A program made the translations under genes and the position numbers. Below are positions 1 through 7,907 of a stretch of 38,371 nt of DNA, piece after piece. The stretch's first letter is position 1, and every line of letters starts with the position of its first letter. Below the pieces are notes generated by a model. It was given only the letters and a program-made list of their open reading frames with translations, made no database searches and had not been told where the DNA came from. Source of the DNA: an uncultured Eubacteriales bacterium. GTDB lineage: Bacteria; Bacillota_I; Bacilli_A; RFN20; CAG-288. Location of the stretch: the NCBI GenBank assembly GCA_900316035.1, contig ONBI01000011.1, positions 1 through 38,371 of the forward strand, written 5' to 3'.

Positions 1-98
1 TCCAACAGAAAGACAAAGTTTCTAATGCGGAGAGAACCGCCCAGTGCCGAACGGCATGCTAGGTGGTGTGAGAGGGACTTAATTGTCACCTACTCGAT
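1..98 (+). mobile_element. Group IIC intron, 3' end (domains V and VI)
   Basis: Only the last ~100 nt of a group II intron lie in the window; its reverse transcriptase would be to the left. Around 33-68 there is a domain V-like hairpin: ACCGCC pairs with GGTGGT, with an inner stem AGTGCC/GGCA..CT, a GAAC loop and a two-base bulge on the 3' side. It is followed by GTGAGAGG and a domain VI-like stem ending in CTACTCGAT, the usual 3' end of bacterial class C introns. The 3' splice junction is probably at 98/99. I recognise the pattern from the family; the full fold was not computed. The matching 5' end of a similar intron is at the other end of the window. Confidence 0.7.
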
Positions 99-123
99 TG
101 GAAAAGTGATACAATAAAGCTAG

Positions 124-182
124 AACTGGGACTTAATATGGATGAACTCCTTTTTGGGGGATGTATACCGGTCCCAGTTTTT
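124..182 (+). repeat. Inverted repeat in the intron 3' flank
   Basis: AACTGGGAC (124-132) pairs perfectly with GTCCCAGTT (171-179) across a 38-nt loop and is followed by a short T run. It could be a long-loop terminator or an end of a decayed element. Apart from this and a weaker hairpin around 226-255, I see nothing coding between the intron end at 98 and the recombinase remnant at about 304. Confidence 0.4.
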
Positions 183-303
183 GGTTAGTTTCTTTTGCAC
201 GCTCTATAGCCATCGGAGAGCCATAGCGACTTTGGCTTTACGCGAAGTCGCTTTGCATAGACGTATGTGTTCTTCGGAAAATCGTAAAGCTTCACGTCAT
301 TGA

Positions 304-480
304 TGCTTCTGTTTGGATGGGATGTCAGGTAGCCGCTATCCGACAACCTTCATTCATGATCTGAGGCACAGCTTTGTCTCAAATCGGATTCATGCGGGAA
401 TCCCTATCGAACCGATAGCGAAGGTATGCAGTCATCCCTCGACCACGGTAACCTTCCACATTTTTGTCACAAATGGCCAA
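304..480 (+). pseudogene. Tyrosine recombinase (phage-type integrase), C-terminal remnant
   Basis: The frame reads HDLRHSF, the HxxR box of tyrosine recombinases, followed by a hydrophobic helix and SHPSTTVTF, matching the usual GHSSISTTxxxY block. At the expected catalytic tyrosine there is Phe (HIFVT). The rest of the enzyme is missing because an in-frame stop lies at 301-303. Both the truncation and the lost nucleophile say this is dead. It lies just beyond the 3' end of tRNA-Ala, a common integration site, so it is probably the scar of an integrated element. The frame stays open to 600 only by running through the tRNA in antisense. Confidence 0.75.
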
Positions 481-502
481 AATTGGTGGATACAAACACG
501 AA

Positions 503-526
503 AAAAGCCCGATTTCTCGGGCTTTT
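503..526 (-). terminator. Intrinsic terminator of tRNA-Ala
   Basis: Perfect 10-bp stem AAAAGCCCGA/TCGGGCTTTT with a 4-nt loop. On the minus strand it follows the tRNA by about 10 nt and ends in a T run. It is symmetric and could also stop plus-strand transcription. Confidence 0.85.
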
Positions 527-535
527 ATTTTCCAA

Positions 536-611
536 TGGTGGAGCTGAAGGGGATCGAACCCTCGACCTCCTCCATGCCATGGAGGCGCTCTCCCAATTGA
601 GCTACAGCCCC
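536..611 (-). tRNA. tRNA-Ala (anticodon GGC)
   Basis: A 76-nt cloverleaf on the minus strand: acceptor GGGGCTG/CAGCTCC, D arm GCTCAATTGGGAGAGC, anticodon stem CCTCC/GGAGG with loop ATGGCAT (GGC, reading GCC codons), and T arm with GGTTCGATCC. The CCA end is encoded at 536-538. It has its own promoter and terminator. Confidence 0.97.
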
Positions 612-645
612 ATTGGTATACCTGAAACGTTTTCAGGCGAAGTCA

Positions 646-674
646 ATTCTACTCTATTCGGAAACGTTAGTCAA
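646..674 (-). promoter_or_regulatory. Sigma-A-type promoter of tRNA-Ala
   Basis: On the minus strand, TTGACT (669-674) and TAGAAT (646-651) are separated by exactly 17 bp and lie about 35 nt upstream of the tRNA. It sits just beyond the stop codon of the uridine kinase gene, which is read in the same direction. Confidence 0.8.
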
Positions 675-688
675 TAAAAATCAGCGGC

Positions 689-1390
689 CTATTTTGTGCT
701 GTTCTGGAAAACCTTGTTGAGAATATCTTCGCTGAATTCGTTCGAAGGAGCGACACGATGGTCTTTACCATCGGTAGCTTTGCGAAGCTGATCTTCGAAA
801 ACGCAGGTCAGAACCTCGATGGCGAGGTTCTGGATACCGTCGTTATTGACGATGAGATCGGCGTAATCGGCACTCGGAGCAACGACTTCTTCGTACATCG
901 GGGCGACGGTTTTGATGTACTGGTTGACGATGTTTTCATAGCTTCGTCCTCGTTCCTGATGGTCGCGGATAAAACGGCGGAGGAAACGGACTTCCGGAGT
1001 GGCGGTGATGAAGACTTTCAGGTCACCGTATTCTCTTAACTGGCGGTCGACAAGAGCCATGATGCCTTCGACGACAACGATCTTCTTCGGAACGATGTGC
1101 TCGGTCTTGTTGGTGCGGTTATGGATGGTGAAATCATAGACCGGTTTATCGATCGGTTTATCGTTCTTGAGGTCGAGAATCTGGGAACGCATCAGTTTCC
1201 AATCGAAAGCTTTGGGATGGTCGTAATTGACTTTGATTCTCTCTTCCATCGGAACCTCGGTCTGATCCTTATAGAAATCATCGATGGTGATACGGGTGAA
1301 GTTCTCTTCTCCGATCCGTTCGATGACCTTCTTTGTAATATAGGATTTACCAGAGGAGGAACCGCCTCCGACGAGAATGATACGTGCCAT
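689..1390 (-). CDS. udk: Uridine kinase
   Basis: Phosphorylates uridine and cytidine to UMP and CMP in pyrimidine salvage, in the cytoplasm. The 233-residue protein opens with MARIILVGGGSSSGKSYI, a P-loop of the PRK/uridine-kinase type, followed by the family's DDFYKD substrate segment, NYDHPKAFDW, a YDFTIHNR stretch, and a VVVEGI strand. The RDHQERGRS lid region is also present. Length fits the family. The start at 1390 is chosen because AAAGGGCG lies just upstream and homology begins there; the frame is open further upstream but lacks family sequence. A TATAAT -10 lies at 1419-1424. The neighbouring plus-strand gene is divergent. Confidence 0.93.
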   Translation of the reverse strand: MARIILVGGGSSSGKSYITKKVIERIGEENFTRITIDDFYKDQTEVPMEERIKVNYDHPKAFDWKLMRSQILDLKNDKPIDKPVYDFTIHNRTNKTEHIVPKKIVVVEGIMALVDRQLREYGDLKVFITATPEVRFLRRFIRDHQERGRSYENIVNQYIKTVAPMYEEVVAPSADYADLIVNNDGIQNLAIEVLTCVFEDQLRKATDGKDHRVAPSNEFSEDILNKVFQNSTK

Positions 1391-1418
1391 ATTTGCTTCG
1401 CCCTTTCTGACCGCTCCT

Positions 1419-1424
1419 ATTATA
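1419..1424 (-). promoter_or_regulatory. Probable -10 box of udk
   Basis: TATAAT on the minus strand about 29 nt ahead of the udk start. No good -35 is visible at 16-18 bp, so this is a partial promoter call. An inverted repeat, TTCTTTGG (1435-1442)/CCAAAGAA (1466-1473), lies in the same divergent intergenic region. Confidence 0.45.
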
Positions 1425-1560
1425 TCGATTTCCTTTCTTTGGGAGGAGAGAAAAACTTCTTTTTTCCAAAGAAGAAACAACAGGGGAGGAAGGAAACGTT
1501 ACTTTTTAATGTTAGGTATAAAAGAAGAAACTTTTCCTCTCTCCACTCTTTCTTTGGCCG

Positions 1561-1569
1561 TGGTATATT
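1561..1569 (+). promoter_or_regulatory. Extended -10 element upstream of the 1589 gene
   Basis: TGGTATATT, an extended -10 (TGn + TATATT), lies 20 nt before the start codon. No clear -35 is visible. The same nonamer precedes the ATP synthase operon at 12885-12893. Confidence 0.4.
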
Positions 1570-1588
1570 TTTTCTTAGCGGAGCAGAA

Positions 1589-2758
1589 ATGCCTATGGAA
1601 AACGAAAACCAAGAACCGAAGAAAAAGGAAGAAGTTGTCGTAACCGAAGAAAAACAGGCGGATAACACCTTAGCGAAACCGAAGAAAGAGCACCGGGATC
1701 TCTGGCGGAACAGCAGTTTCTCCAAACAGGAACAGCGTCAGATCGACCTGATCAAAAAGTACTATCCGGTCGATGAGAAGAAGAGAGTTGTCATCGTCCG
1801 TCTCTCTTATCCGAAGGCGAGTGCTCTCTTCGATGAGAACATCGGAAGAGAAGAAGCTCCTCTTCTCAAGAACGATCTTTTCCATGAGATCGAAGAAGTC
1901 GTTTCCGATATCCCAATCGGTTACCGGGTCGAAGTCCATCTCCGCATCGATGACTACCAAGATTACACACCGAAAGAAATCGCCGAGAATATCTCCGATA
2001 CGATGGAGCTCAACCACTTCAAAGGCGAACATAACCGTCGCAAGAAATGGGTCACTTCGGCTTTCCTTGTCATCGTCGGTATTCTGATTCTCTTTTTGAT
2101 GGGATACGGCAATTCCCAAGGTTGGTTCGGAACCGGAGAGAATGCCTCCTTGGTCAGTGAGGTTCTCGATATCGCCGCCTGGGTCTTCATCTGGGAAGCG
2201 GTCACGATTCTCTTAGTCGAACCGAGTGAGAACTTCGTCTCCCGCATCGGTTATATCGGCCGTATCAACAACTTCCTCTTCTATCAGGGAGAAAGCAAAG
2301 AGCCTCTCTTCTGTGAAGACTTCCGCAAGGATTACCAGAAGCGCTTCGATAACTCCACCCATCGGAAGAGATTCATCTCGACGGTCTTCCTTGTCTCGGG
2401 TGCTTTGGAAGTCATCTTCGGTGCTAACACGATTTTCCTTTCTTCCATTCATTTCTTCCAGACCGGAGATGCTTCTTATACCGCAGCTACTTATGCCACA
2501 GCCGTCATCATGGCTTTCTTCCAGATGCTTGCGGGTATCTCGGCAACCGAATGCTATATCAACCAAGGAAGGTTAAGAAAACTCGCTCCTTTCTTTGCTA
2601 CTTTCTCTTTAGTCATGGTGATCGTCCTACTGATCAATGGTATCTTCTTTGACCGTTCGAGTTCCTTCTGGTTCAATAGCTGGGGTTCTCTTGCTCTTAA
2701 CCTTATCTATATTGCCGGATATCTTGTCTATCGGAATAACCGGCCCGAGATGAACTGA
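1589..2758 (+). CDS. Multi-pass membrane protein of unknown function
   Basis: I do not recognise the family. The 389-residue product begins with an acidic/lysine-rich, probably disordered stretch (about 1-45), then a soluble region with a VVIVRLSYP strand and many acidic residues (about 60-150). About six hydrophobic segments follow, near residues 157-177, 190-215, 255-280, 293-317, 323-345 and 355-380. The start codon ATG 1589 is chosen because GGAG at 1580-1583 is 5 nt upstream; a second ATG two codons later is possible. The frame stays open far upstream over udk, but that part is antisense to a real gene. It is divergent from udk and followed by its own terminator, so it is probably monocistronic. 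Confidence 0.75.
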   Translation: MPMENENQEPKKKEEVVVTEEKQADNTLAKPKKEHRDLWRNSSFSKQEQRQIDLIKKYYPVDEKKRVVIVRLSYPKASALFDENIGREEAPLLKNDLFHEIEEVVSDIPIGYRVEVHLRIDDYQDYTPKEIAENISDTMELNHFKGEHNRRKKWVTSAFLVIVGILILFLMGYGNSQGWFGTGENASLVSEVLDIAAWVFIWEAVTILLVEPSENFVSRIGYIGRINNFLFYQGESKEPLFCEDFRKDYQKRFDNSTHRKRFISTVFLVSGALEVIFGANTIFLSSIHFFQTGDASYTAATYATAVIMAFFQMLAGISATECYINQGRLRKLAPFFATFSLVMVIVLLINGIFFDRSSSFWFNSWGSLALNLIYIAGYLVYRNNRPEMN

Positions 2759-2772
2759 AAAGAAAAGATTCG

Positions 2773-2804
2773 GAGGCACTTTCTCGTAAAAGGTGCCTCT
2801 TTTT
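2773..2804 (+). terminator. Intrinsic terminator of the 1589 gene
   Basis: GAGGCAC/GTGCCTC stem, extended by CTTT/AAAG pairing toward the loop, followed by TTTTT. Confidence 0.85.
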
Positions 2805-2837
2805 GAATGTCGTTACAAAGAAAACAGGAACTCCGGA

Positions 2838-2865
2838 TTTACATATTTTTTACAAAACCTTTTCA
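2838..2865 (+). promoter_or_regulatory. Candidate PhoP box (three direct repeats, 11-bp period)
   Basis: TTTACA (2838-2843), TTTACA (2849-2854) and TTTTCA (2860-2865) recur exactly every 11 bp with 5-bp spacers. This is the arrangement known for Bacillus PhoP binding sites (repeats of TT[ATC]ACA about one helical turn apart). The site lies 62 nt before pstS, and phoP and phoR are in the same gene run. No strong -10 can be picked out downstream; an inverted repeat CTTCG/CGAAG follows at 2866-2880. Confidence 0.65.
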
Positions 2866-2926
2866 CTTCGCTGGTCGAAGCCTTTCTTTTCCCGTGCTTG
2901 AATGAAAGCGTAACAAAAAAAGGACC

Positions 2927-3958
2927 ATGGAAAACATGAACAAGAAAATCATCCGTAGCTTCCTTCCCTGCTTCTTAGCTGTCGCGGCGTTAGCTGGTTG
3001 CTCTGGCAACAAGACTTCTTCCTCTACTCTGGCTGCTTCGACTCCGGCTTCCGATAAGGGAACCGCTTCTTCCGAAACTCCGAAATCCACTTTCGATGCT
3101 TCGCAGACCATCAAGCCTTACACCCGTGATACCACTTCCGGTACCCGTGATGGCTTCATGACCAAGATCGGTATTGAAAAAGCCAAGAGCAACGATACTC
3201 TTCTCAAGTCGACCGTCGAGACCGTCACTTCCAACGGCGATATGATCGCCAAGGTCGCTGCCGATGAATACGGTATCGGTTACTTCTCCTATTCTTCGGT
3301 CGATGATGCGACCAAGAAAGGCGTCAAGGTTCTTAACTATGCCGGTGTTCAGGCTACCGAAGATAGCATCCTCGATGGCACCTACACCTTAAGCCGTAAC
3401 TTCAACTACTGCACCCGTACCGAAACGGATGTCAACAACGCTACCAAGTGGCTTATCATCTCGGCATTCGTTGCCTATACCAAGACGACCGAAGGTATCC
3501 AGGATATCGCTTCCGAAGGTGGCTTAGTCCAGACCAGCACCGATACCAAGAGCTGGAACGATATCAAAGCCAATTACCCTGGTATCGATTCCGACCACAG
3601 CTCCATCACCATCAACTTCGGTGGTTCCACTTCCTGTGAAAAAGTTGCTAAGGCATTAAGTGCTTCCTTCTCCAAGAAAGCTGGAAACTTCATCGCTAAC
3701 CACGATCATCACGGTTCCGGCGATGCCTTCAAATATACTCAGCAGACTGGTAACGAACACAAGTACGATATCGCTTTCGCTTCCCGTGAATTCAACGCTT
3801 CCGAGACCTTAGCCGATGGCACCTATGGAAAACTCTGCACCGATGGTATCGTCATCGGTGTCCATAAGGATAACCCGCTTACCAACATCACCGGGGAACA
3901 GGCCTTGAACATCTACTCTAAGACCGGCACCATCAATAAGTGGTCCGACATTAAGTAA
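2927..3958 (+). CDS. pstS: Phosphate-binding lipoprotein PstS, apparently circularly permuted
   Basis: Extracellular phosphate-binding subunit of the Pst importer. A lipoprotein signal (VAALAGC, lipid-modified Cys25) is followed by a Ser/Thr-rich linker (26-58). Residues 60-201 match what is normally the second half of PstS: the TRDTTSGTRDGF phosphate loop at 66-77, GIGYFSYSSV, VKVLNYAGV and TYTLSRNFNY. Residues 225-343 match what is normally the first half: INFGGSTS (229-236), HHGSGDAF, DIAFASREF, DGIVIGVHKDNP, and ending in INKWSDIK, the segment that normally directly precedes the SGTR half. Ligand residues from both halves are present. The start may instead be ATG 2936, which gives a more usual lipoprotein signal. 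A PhoP-box candidate lies upstream, and a hairpin separates it from pstC. Confidence 0.9.
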   Translation: MENMNKKIIRSFLPCFLAVAALAGCSGNKTSSSTLAASTPASDKGTASSETPKSTFDASQTIKPYTRDTTSGTRDGFMTKIGIEKAKSNDTLLKSTVETVTSNGDMIAKVAADEYGIGYFSYSSVDDATKKGVKVLNYAGVQATEDSILDGTYTLSRNFNYCTRTETDVNNATKWLIISAFVAYTKTTEGIQDIASEGGLVQTSTDTKSWNDIKANYPGIDSDHSSITINFGGSTSCEKVAKALSASFSKKAGNFIANHDHHGSGDAFKYTQQTGNEHKYDIAFASREFNASETLADGTYGKLCTDGIVIGVHKDNPLTNITGEQALNIYSKTGTINKWSDIK

Positions 3959-3970
3959 ATCTGTTGAATC

Positions 3971-4005
3971 GGAAAGGCAGGCTTTTCCCTGCCTTTCCCC
4001 ACTTT
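3971..4005 (+). terminator. Hairpin between pstS and pstC (partial terminator)
   Basis: Perfect 11-bp stem GGAAAGGCAGG/CCTGCCTTTCC with a 6-nt loop, followed by CCACTTTTT. Since pstC starts only 11 nt later, it most likely attenuates read-through and stabilises the pstS message, giving more binding protein than permease. That role is inferred from other pst operons. Confidence 0.7.
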
Positions 4006-4015
4006 TTGGAAGAAC

Positions 4016-5122
4016 ATGAACAGCAACGAAACCGTAGCCGAAATCATCGCTAGGAATGCCACTAAGCACTCCGAAGGAAAAAAGAGGACCGATAAGATCG
4101 TCCGCCTCGTTTTTTTGGTTATCACGGTTCTCTGTGCCAGTGTCATCGTCATCGTTCTCGGTTTTATTCTTATCCGCGGACTGAAACCTTTCTCCATCCG
4201 CTATACTGAACATTTTGCCGATGGCAAAGTCGGGACCGGTTCTGCCAGTTTCGGATACTTCTTCACCGGTACTCTCTATAACGGGGGATTCGACTTCACC
4301 ACCAATAAGTTCCTCTATGGAATCGGTCACTTGATCGTCAACACCCTGATTCTTGATTTCTATACCTTCCTTCTTGCAATACCGACCAGTGTCTTAACGG
4401 CTCTCTTCATTTCGAGAATCGCACCGAAGCCTTTAGCTGCCGTCATTAAAAGTGGCGTCGACTTATTAGCTGCCATTCCTTCGGTCATCTTCGGTGTCTT
4501 CGGTATGGGTGTGATCGTCCCGATCATCCGCAGCTGGGCAAGAGCCTGGGGGATGAAGTCTGCTTCCGGTGTTTCTTTGCTTGCCGGTGCCATCATTCTC
4601 ACCCTGATGATCATGCCGACCATCATCTCGGTTTCCGTAACGGCTTTAGACAGTGTCAACAAAGAACTGATCAACGGTTCTTTAGCCTTAGGAGCTTCTA
4701 AGACCCAGACCAATTTCAAGATCTGCTTAAGAGCAGCGAAATCCGGTATCTTTGCCGGTATCATCCTCGGGGTCGGAAGAGCCTTGGGAGAAGCGACCGC
4801 TATCTCGATGGTCTGCGGTTCACCGATTCAGGGAATCACCTGGAATCCGTTTGCTTCGACCGTCACTTTGACTTCGGAGATGCTTCTTTCGATCGGCGAA
4901 GCGATTCCGGATTCGATGAATTACGATATCCGTTTCTCGGTAGGCCTCGTGTTGATGATCATCATCTTAGTCACCAATGTCACTCTCAACGATGTCAAAG
5001 ACCATCTCTCCGAGATTGATCCTCCGCCGTATCATATCGTATCGTTCGCAAGAGCAATCAAGAGAGGCGTTCTCTTCTTAGTTTCTCCTTTGACGAATCG
5101 AAAGAAGAAGAAAGAGGCATAA
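4016..5122 (+). CDS. pstC: Phosphate ABC transporter permease PstC
   Basis: Membrane subunit of the Pst importer, 368 residues. The first TM is at about 30-54, followed by an extracytoplasmic loop and a block of TM helices (about 105-340). The permease signature contacting PstB is LINGSLALGASKTQT, with GVGRALGEATAISMV further on. The N-terminal ~28 residues and the basic tail (NRKKKKEA) are cytoplasmic. A GGAAG site precedes the ATG. pstA follows 4 nt later, so the two are co-translated. Confidence 0.93.
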   Translation: MNSNETVAEIIARNATKHSEGKKRTDKIVRLVFLVITVLCASVIVIVLGFILIRGLKPFSIRYTEHFADGKVGTGSASFGYFFTGTLYNGGFDFTTNKFLYGIGHLIVNTLILDFYTFLLAIPTSVLTALFISRIAPKPLAAVIKSGVDLLAAIPSVIFGVFGMGVIVPIIRSWARAWGMKSASGVSLLAGAIILTLMIMPTIISVSVTALDSVNKELINGSLALGASKTQTNFKICLRAAKSGIFAGIILGVGRALGEATAISMVCGSPIQGITWNPFASTVTLTSEMLLSIGEAIPDSMNYDIRFSVGLVLMIIILVTNVTLNDVKDHLSEIDPPPYHIVSFARAIKRGVLFLVSPLTNRKKKKEA

Positions 5123-5126
5123 GGGT

Positions 5127-6389
5127 ATGGAAAACACAACTTCTTTCTTTGATAAAAAAGAATCGAAAAGAGCGTTGCGGAAAAGAAGGATCCACGACTT
5201 CTTTGCCGCGGGATCGACTTATCTTTTCTCAAGCTTTTCGATCATCGCTTTAATCGCAATCGTCGTCTTTGTTCTTATGAGAGGATGGAATACCCTCTCC
5301 TGGGATTTCATCACCGGAAACTACAATTCCACTCTGACGAGCATCCAGACCGACGATACCGTGGAGACTTCCCATAACACCTTCACCTATGAACCGAAAG
5401 AAGGGGAATACTTCGCTTCGAACTGGGGAATCGCCTTTGTCGATTCCACTACTTCCGAAGGAAATCCGATCGTCCGTTTCAGCTATATCGACCCGAAGAG
5501 TAACACCAACGCTTGGATCGATGCCAACACGAAGGAATACTTCACGCCGAAAGTCGGGGAGATGATCAACGCTGCCACTCTCTATGAAAGCAAAGACGGT
5601 GGAAAATCCCGCATCGTGGTCGGTTCGAAAGGTGCGGAGAATATGGCAGAGCAGTTCTCCAAGTATAACTACCTGAAGAGTATGACTGTCACGGTCGGCG
5701 GAGGCTGTATCCGCGGGTCTCTTATCTCTACCTTGTGGCTTATCTTCTTCACGCTTCTTTTTGCTTTACCTTTAGGAATCGGTGGAGCAATCTATCTCGG
5801 TGTTTACGCCAAGAATAACGCTTTAACAAGAGTTCTAAGGAATGCTATCGATATGATTTCCGGTATTCCTTCGATTATCTTCGGTTTGGTAGGCGGTATC
5901 ATCTTCCTTCCGATCGCCTCGGCATCGGGAGCAAGCAGCGGCAATATCATCACCGGTGCACTTACTCTAGCCTGTATGATTCTACCGATCATCATCAAGT
6001 CAACCGAGGAATCGATACGGGCGATTCCTGCTAGACAGAGTCAAGCTTCTTTAGCCTTAGGCGCCAGTCAGACCCAGACCGTCTTCAAGATCATTCTTCC
6101 AAATGCTCTACCAGGTATTCTTACTTCAGTACTTCTTGGTATCGGAAGAATCATCGGAGAATCGGCAGCTCTTGTCTATACTTCCGGAACGATGATCAAG
6201 GATGTGATTCTTCCGACCCAGGGTTCGGCTACCTTAGCCGTTCATATCTGGGATCTGATGAGCGGAGAGACGATGAACTACGAAGCGAGCTGCGCGGTAT
6301 CTATCATCATTCTCTTCGTCATTCTGATTCTCTCTTTGCTTGTGAAGCTTCTCTCCCATCATATTCAGAAGATGCAGAAAGGAAGGTGA
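5127..6389 (+). CDS. pstA: Phosphate ABC transporter permease PstA with enlarged extracytoplasmic loop
   Basis: Second membrane subunit of the importer, 420 residues against a usual ~280-300. One TM segment (about 31-53) is followed by an extracytoplasmic region of ~140 residues (about 54-190), rich in Thr, Asn and Asp, before the conserved permease domain (about 195-410) beginning with [13 protein letters not shown]. The coupling-helix motif is [13 protein letters not shown], then [15 protein letters not shown]. The extra ~110 residues of the first loop are unlike the canonical protein and face the PstS docking side. pstB starts 4 nt after the stop. Confidence 0.93.
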   Translation: MENTTSFFDKKESKRALRKRRIHDFFAAGSTYLFSSFSIIALIAIVVFVLMRGWNTLSWDFITGNYNSTLTSIQTDDTVETSHNTFTYEPKEGEYFASNWGIAFVDSTTSEGNPIVRFSYIDPKSNTNAWIDANTKEYFTPKVGEMINAATLYESKDGGKSRIVVGSKGAENMAEQFSKYNYLKSMTVTVGGGCIRGSLISTLWLIFFTLLFALPLGIGGAIYLGVYAKNNALTRVLRNAIDMISGIPSIIFGLVGGIIFLPIASASGASSGNIITGALTLACMILPIIIKSTEESIRAIPARQSQASLALGASQTQTVFKIILPNALPGILTSVLLGIGRIIGESAALVYTSGTMIKDVILPTQGSATLAVHIWDLMSGETMNYEASCAVSIIILFVILILSLLVKLLSHHIQKMQKGR

Positions 6390-6393
6390 TTCT

Positions 6394-7236
6394 ATGGACG
6401 ATAAGCAAGTTACTTCTACGGAGGAAGAATCCATCGAACCGGAACTCGAAGTCCATCGGGAAAATAACCCCGAGGACGAAAATAACCTCCATGTCCTCTT
6501 TGATGTCGAGCATGTCAATCTCCATTACGGAAGCAAACAGGCTTTGAAAGATATCAATCTCAAAGTCTATGAGCATCGTATCCATGCTTTGATCGGTCCT
6601 TCCGGATGCGGTAAATCGACCTTCTTACGTTGCCTCAACCGTATGAACGATCTGATTGACGGCTGCAAAGTCGAGGGGAAGATTCTTTACCATGGAGAGG
6701 ATATCAATATGGTCAACCCAATTCTTCTCCGCACAAAGGTGGGTATGGTTTTCCAGCAACCGAATCCTTTCCCGATGTCAATCTATGACAATATCTGCTA
6801 TGGTCCGCGTTGTCAGGGGGTCCGTAACAAGAGCCAGCTCAATGAACTGGTGGAGCGCTCTTTGAAAGAAGCCGCTCTCTGGGAGGAAGTCAAAGACCGT
6901 CTCAAGACAAACGGCATGGCTCTCTCCGGTGGTCAACAGCAGCGTCTTTGTATCGCAAGAGCTCTGGCTATGTCTCCGGAAGTTCTTCTCATGGATGAAC
7001 CGACTTCGGCTCTTGACCCGATCTCGACGAAGAAGATCGAGGAGCTTGCTATCCAGCTCAAAGAGAAATATACGATCGTCATCGTCACCCATAACTTACA
7101 GCAGGCTAGCCGTATTGCGGATTACACCTCGTTCTTCCTTTTAGGAGATCTGGTGGAGACGAAGAAGACCGAAGAGCTTTTCTCGAATCCTTCCGATCCG
7201 AGAACAGAGCGGTATATCACCGGGAGGTTTGGATAA
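6394..7236 (+). CDS. pstB: Phosphate ABC transporter ATP-binding protein PstB
   Basis: ATPase that powers phosphate import, cytoplasmic, 280 residues. Walker A is GPSGCGKST (about 69-77), followed by the PstB-typical [12 protein letters not shown]-loop VFQQPNPFP, signature LSGGQQQR, Walker B VLLMDEP and H-loop VTHN. The acidic first ~35 residues are longer than usual. A good AGGAAGG site precedes the start. Confidence 0.97.
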   Translation: MDDKQVTSTEEESIEPELEVHRENNPEDENNLHVLFDVEHVNLHYGSKQALKDINLKVYEHRIHALIGPSGCGKSTFLRCLNRMNDLIDGCKVEGKILYHGEDINMVNPILLRTKVGMVFQQPNPFPMSIYDNICYGPRCQGVRNKSQLNELVERSLKEAALWEEVKDRLKTNGMALSGGQQQRLCIARALAMSPEVLLMDEPTSALDPISTKKIEELAIQLKEKYTIVIVTHNLQQASRIADYTSFFLLGDLVETKKTEELFSNPSDPRTERYITGRFG

Positions 7237-7239
7237 ACT

Positions 7240-7896
7240 ATGGAAAAACTTTCACCTTTTGAAAAAGAAATGGTATCCGTCGATAAAGAAGTCGCCGATA
7301 TGGGACTTCTTTGCCTCAAAGCTGTCCATAACACCATGCTTGCTTTTAAAAACCAGGATATAGAGTTAGCGAAGAAAGTCGTAGACGGGGATAAACCGAT
7401 CGATGTCTATTACAAAGAGATCGAACAGAAAACCCTTCGCATCATGCTTCTGGATCAACCGTATGCGAGCGAATTCCGCAATATGGGTGCGGCTTTGAAG
7501 ATGATCACGGACTTAGAAAGAGTCGGGGATTATTGTGTCGATATCGCCGAAGAGGTCTTAGCTTTTCCAAAAGAGCCCTATTATCCCAAGACCGATAAGA
7601 TTCTGCAGATGTTCGGCTGTGTGGAATCGATGGTCGCGAAAGCTTTGAAGAGCTATAACGATAAGGATGTCGAATCTGCCCGTTCTTTGAGCAAGGATGA
7701 TGACCGGGTGGATGCTCTTTTCTTAGAAGAGAAGAAAGACCTGATGGATCTGCTCCGTTCCAAGGAATCGAAGTATGACGATCAGACCATCGTTTTCATG
7801 ATGGTTGCCAAATATCTCGAAAGAATCGGCGATCATGCGGTCAATATCGGGGAATGGGTCGATTATTCTTCGACGGGAACCCACTCTATCAGTTAA
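7240..7896 (+). CDS. phoU: Phosphate-signalling protein PhoU
   Basis: Negative regulator linking Pst transport activity to the PhoR kinase. The 218-residue helical protein shows the two family repeats, each with its metal-cluster motif: DLERVGDYCVDIAEE in the first three-helix bundle and YLERIGDHAVNIGEW in the second. Length matches the family. It sits 3 nt after pstB and 11 nt before phoP, the usual position at the junction of transporter and sensor genes. Confidence 0.95.
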   Translation: MEKLSPFEKEMVSVDKEVADMGLLCLKAVHNTMLAFKNQDIELAKKVVDGDKPIDVYYKEIEQKTLRIMLLDQPYASEFRNMGAALKMITDLERVGDYCVDIAEEVLAFPKEPYYPKTDKILQMFGCVESMVAKALKSYNDKDVESARSLSKDDDRVDALFLEEKKDLMDLLRSKESKYDDQTIVFMMVAKYLERIGDHAVNIGEWVDYSSTGTHSIS

Positions 7897-7907
7897 ACTA
7901 TTGCTAT

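Noticed and set aside
223..259. Shared ATAGCGACTT between the left flank and the intron 5' end at 38342-38351
   Set aside because: Only about ten bases match, and the left copy lies outside the intron; I treat it as chance.
758..1039. Plus-strand open frame inside udk
   Set aside because: Antisense shadow of uridine kinase with no homology or initiation signals.
1097..1588. Long open frame upstream of the membrane protein at 1589, in the same frame
   Set aside because: It is antisense to udk, which has clear catalytic motifs and a ribosome site; the real start is at 1589.
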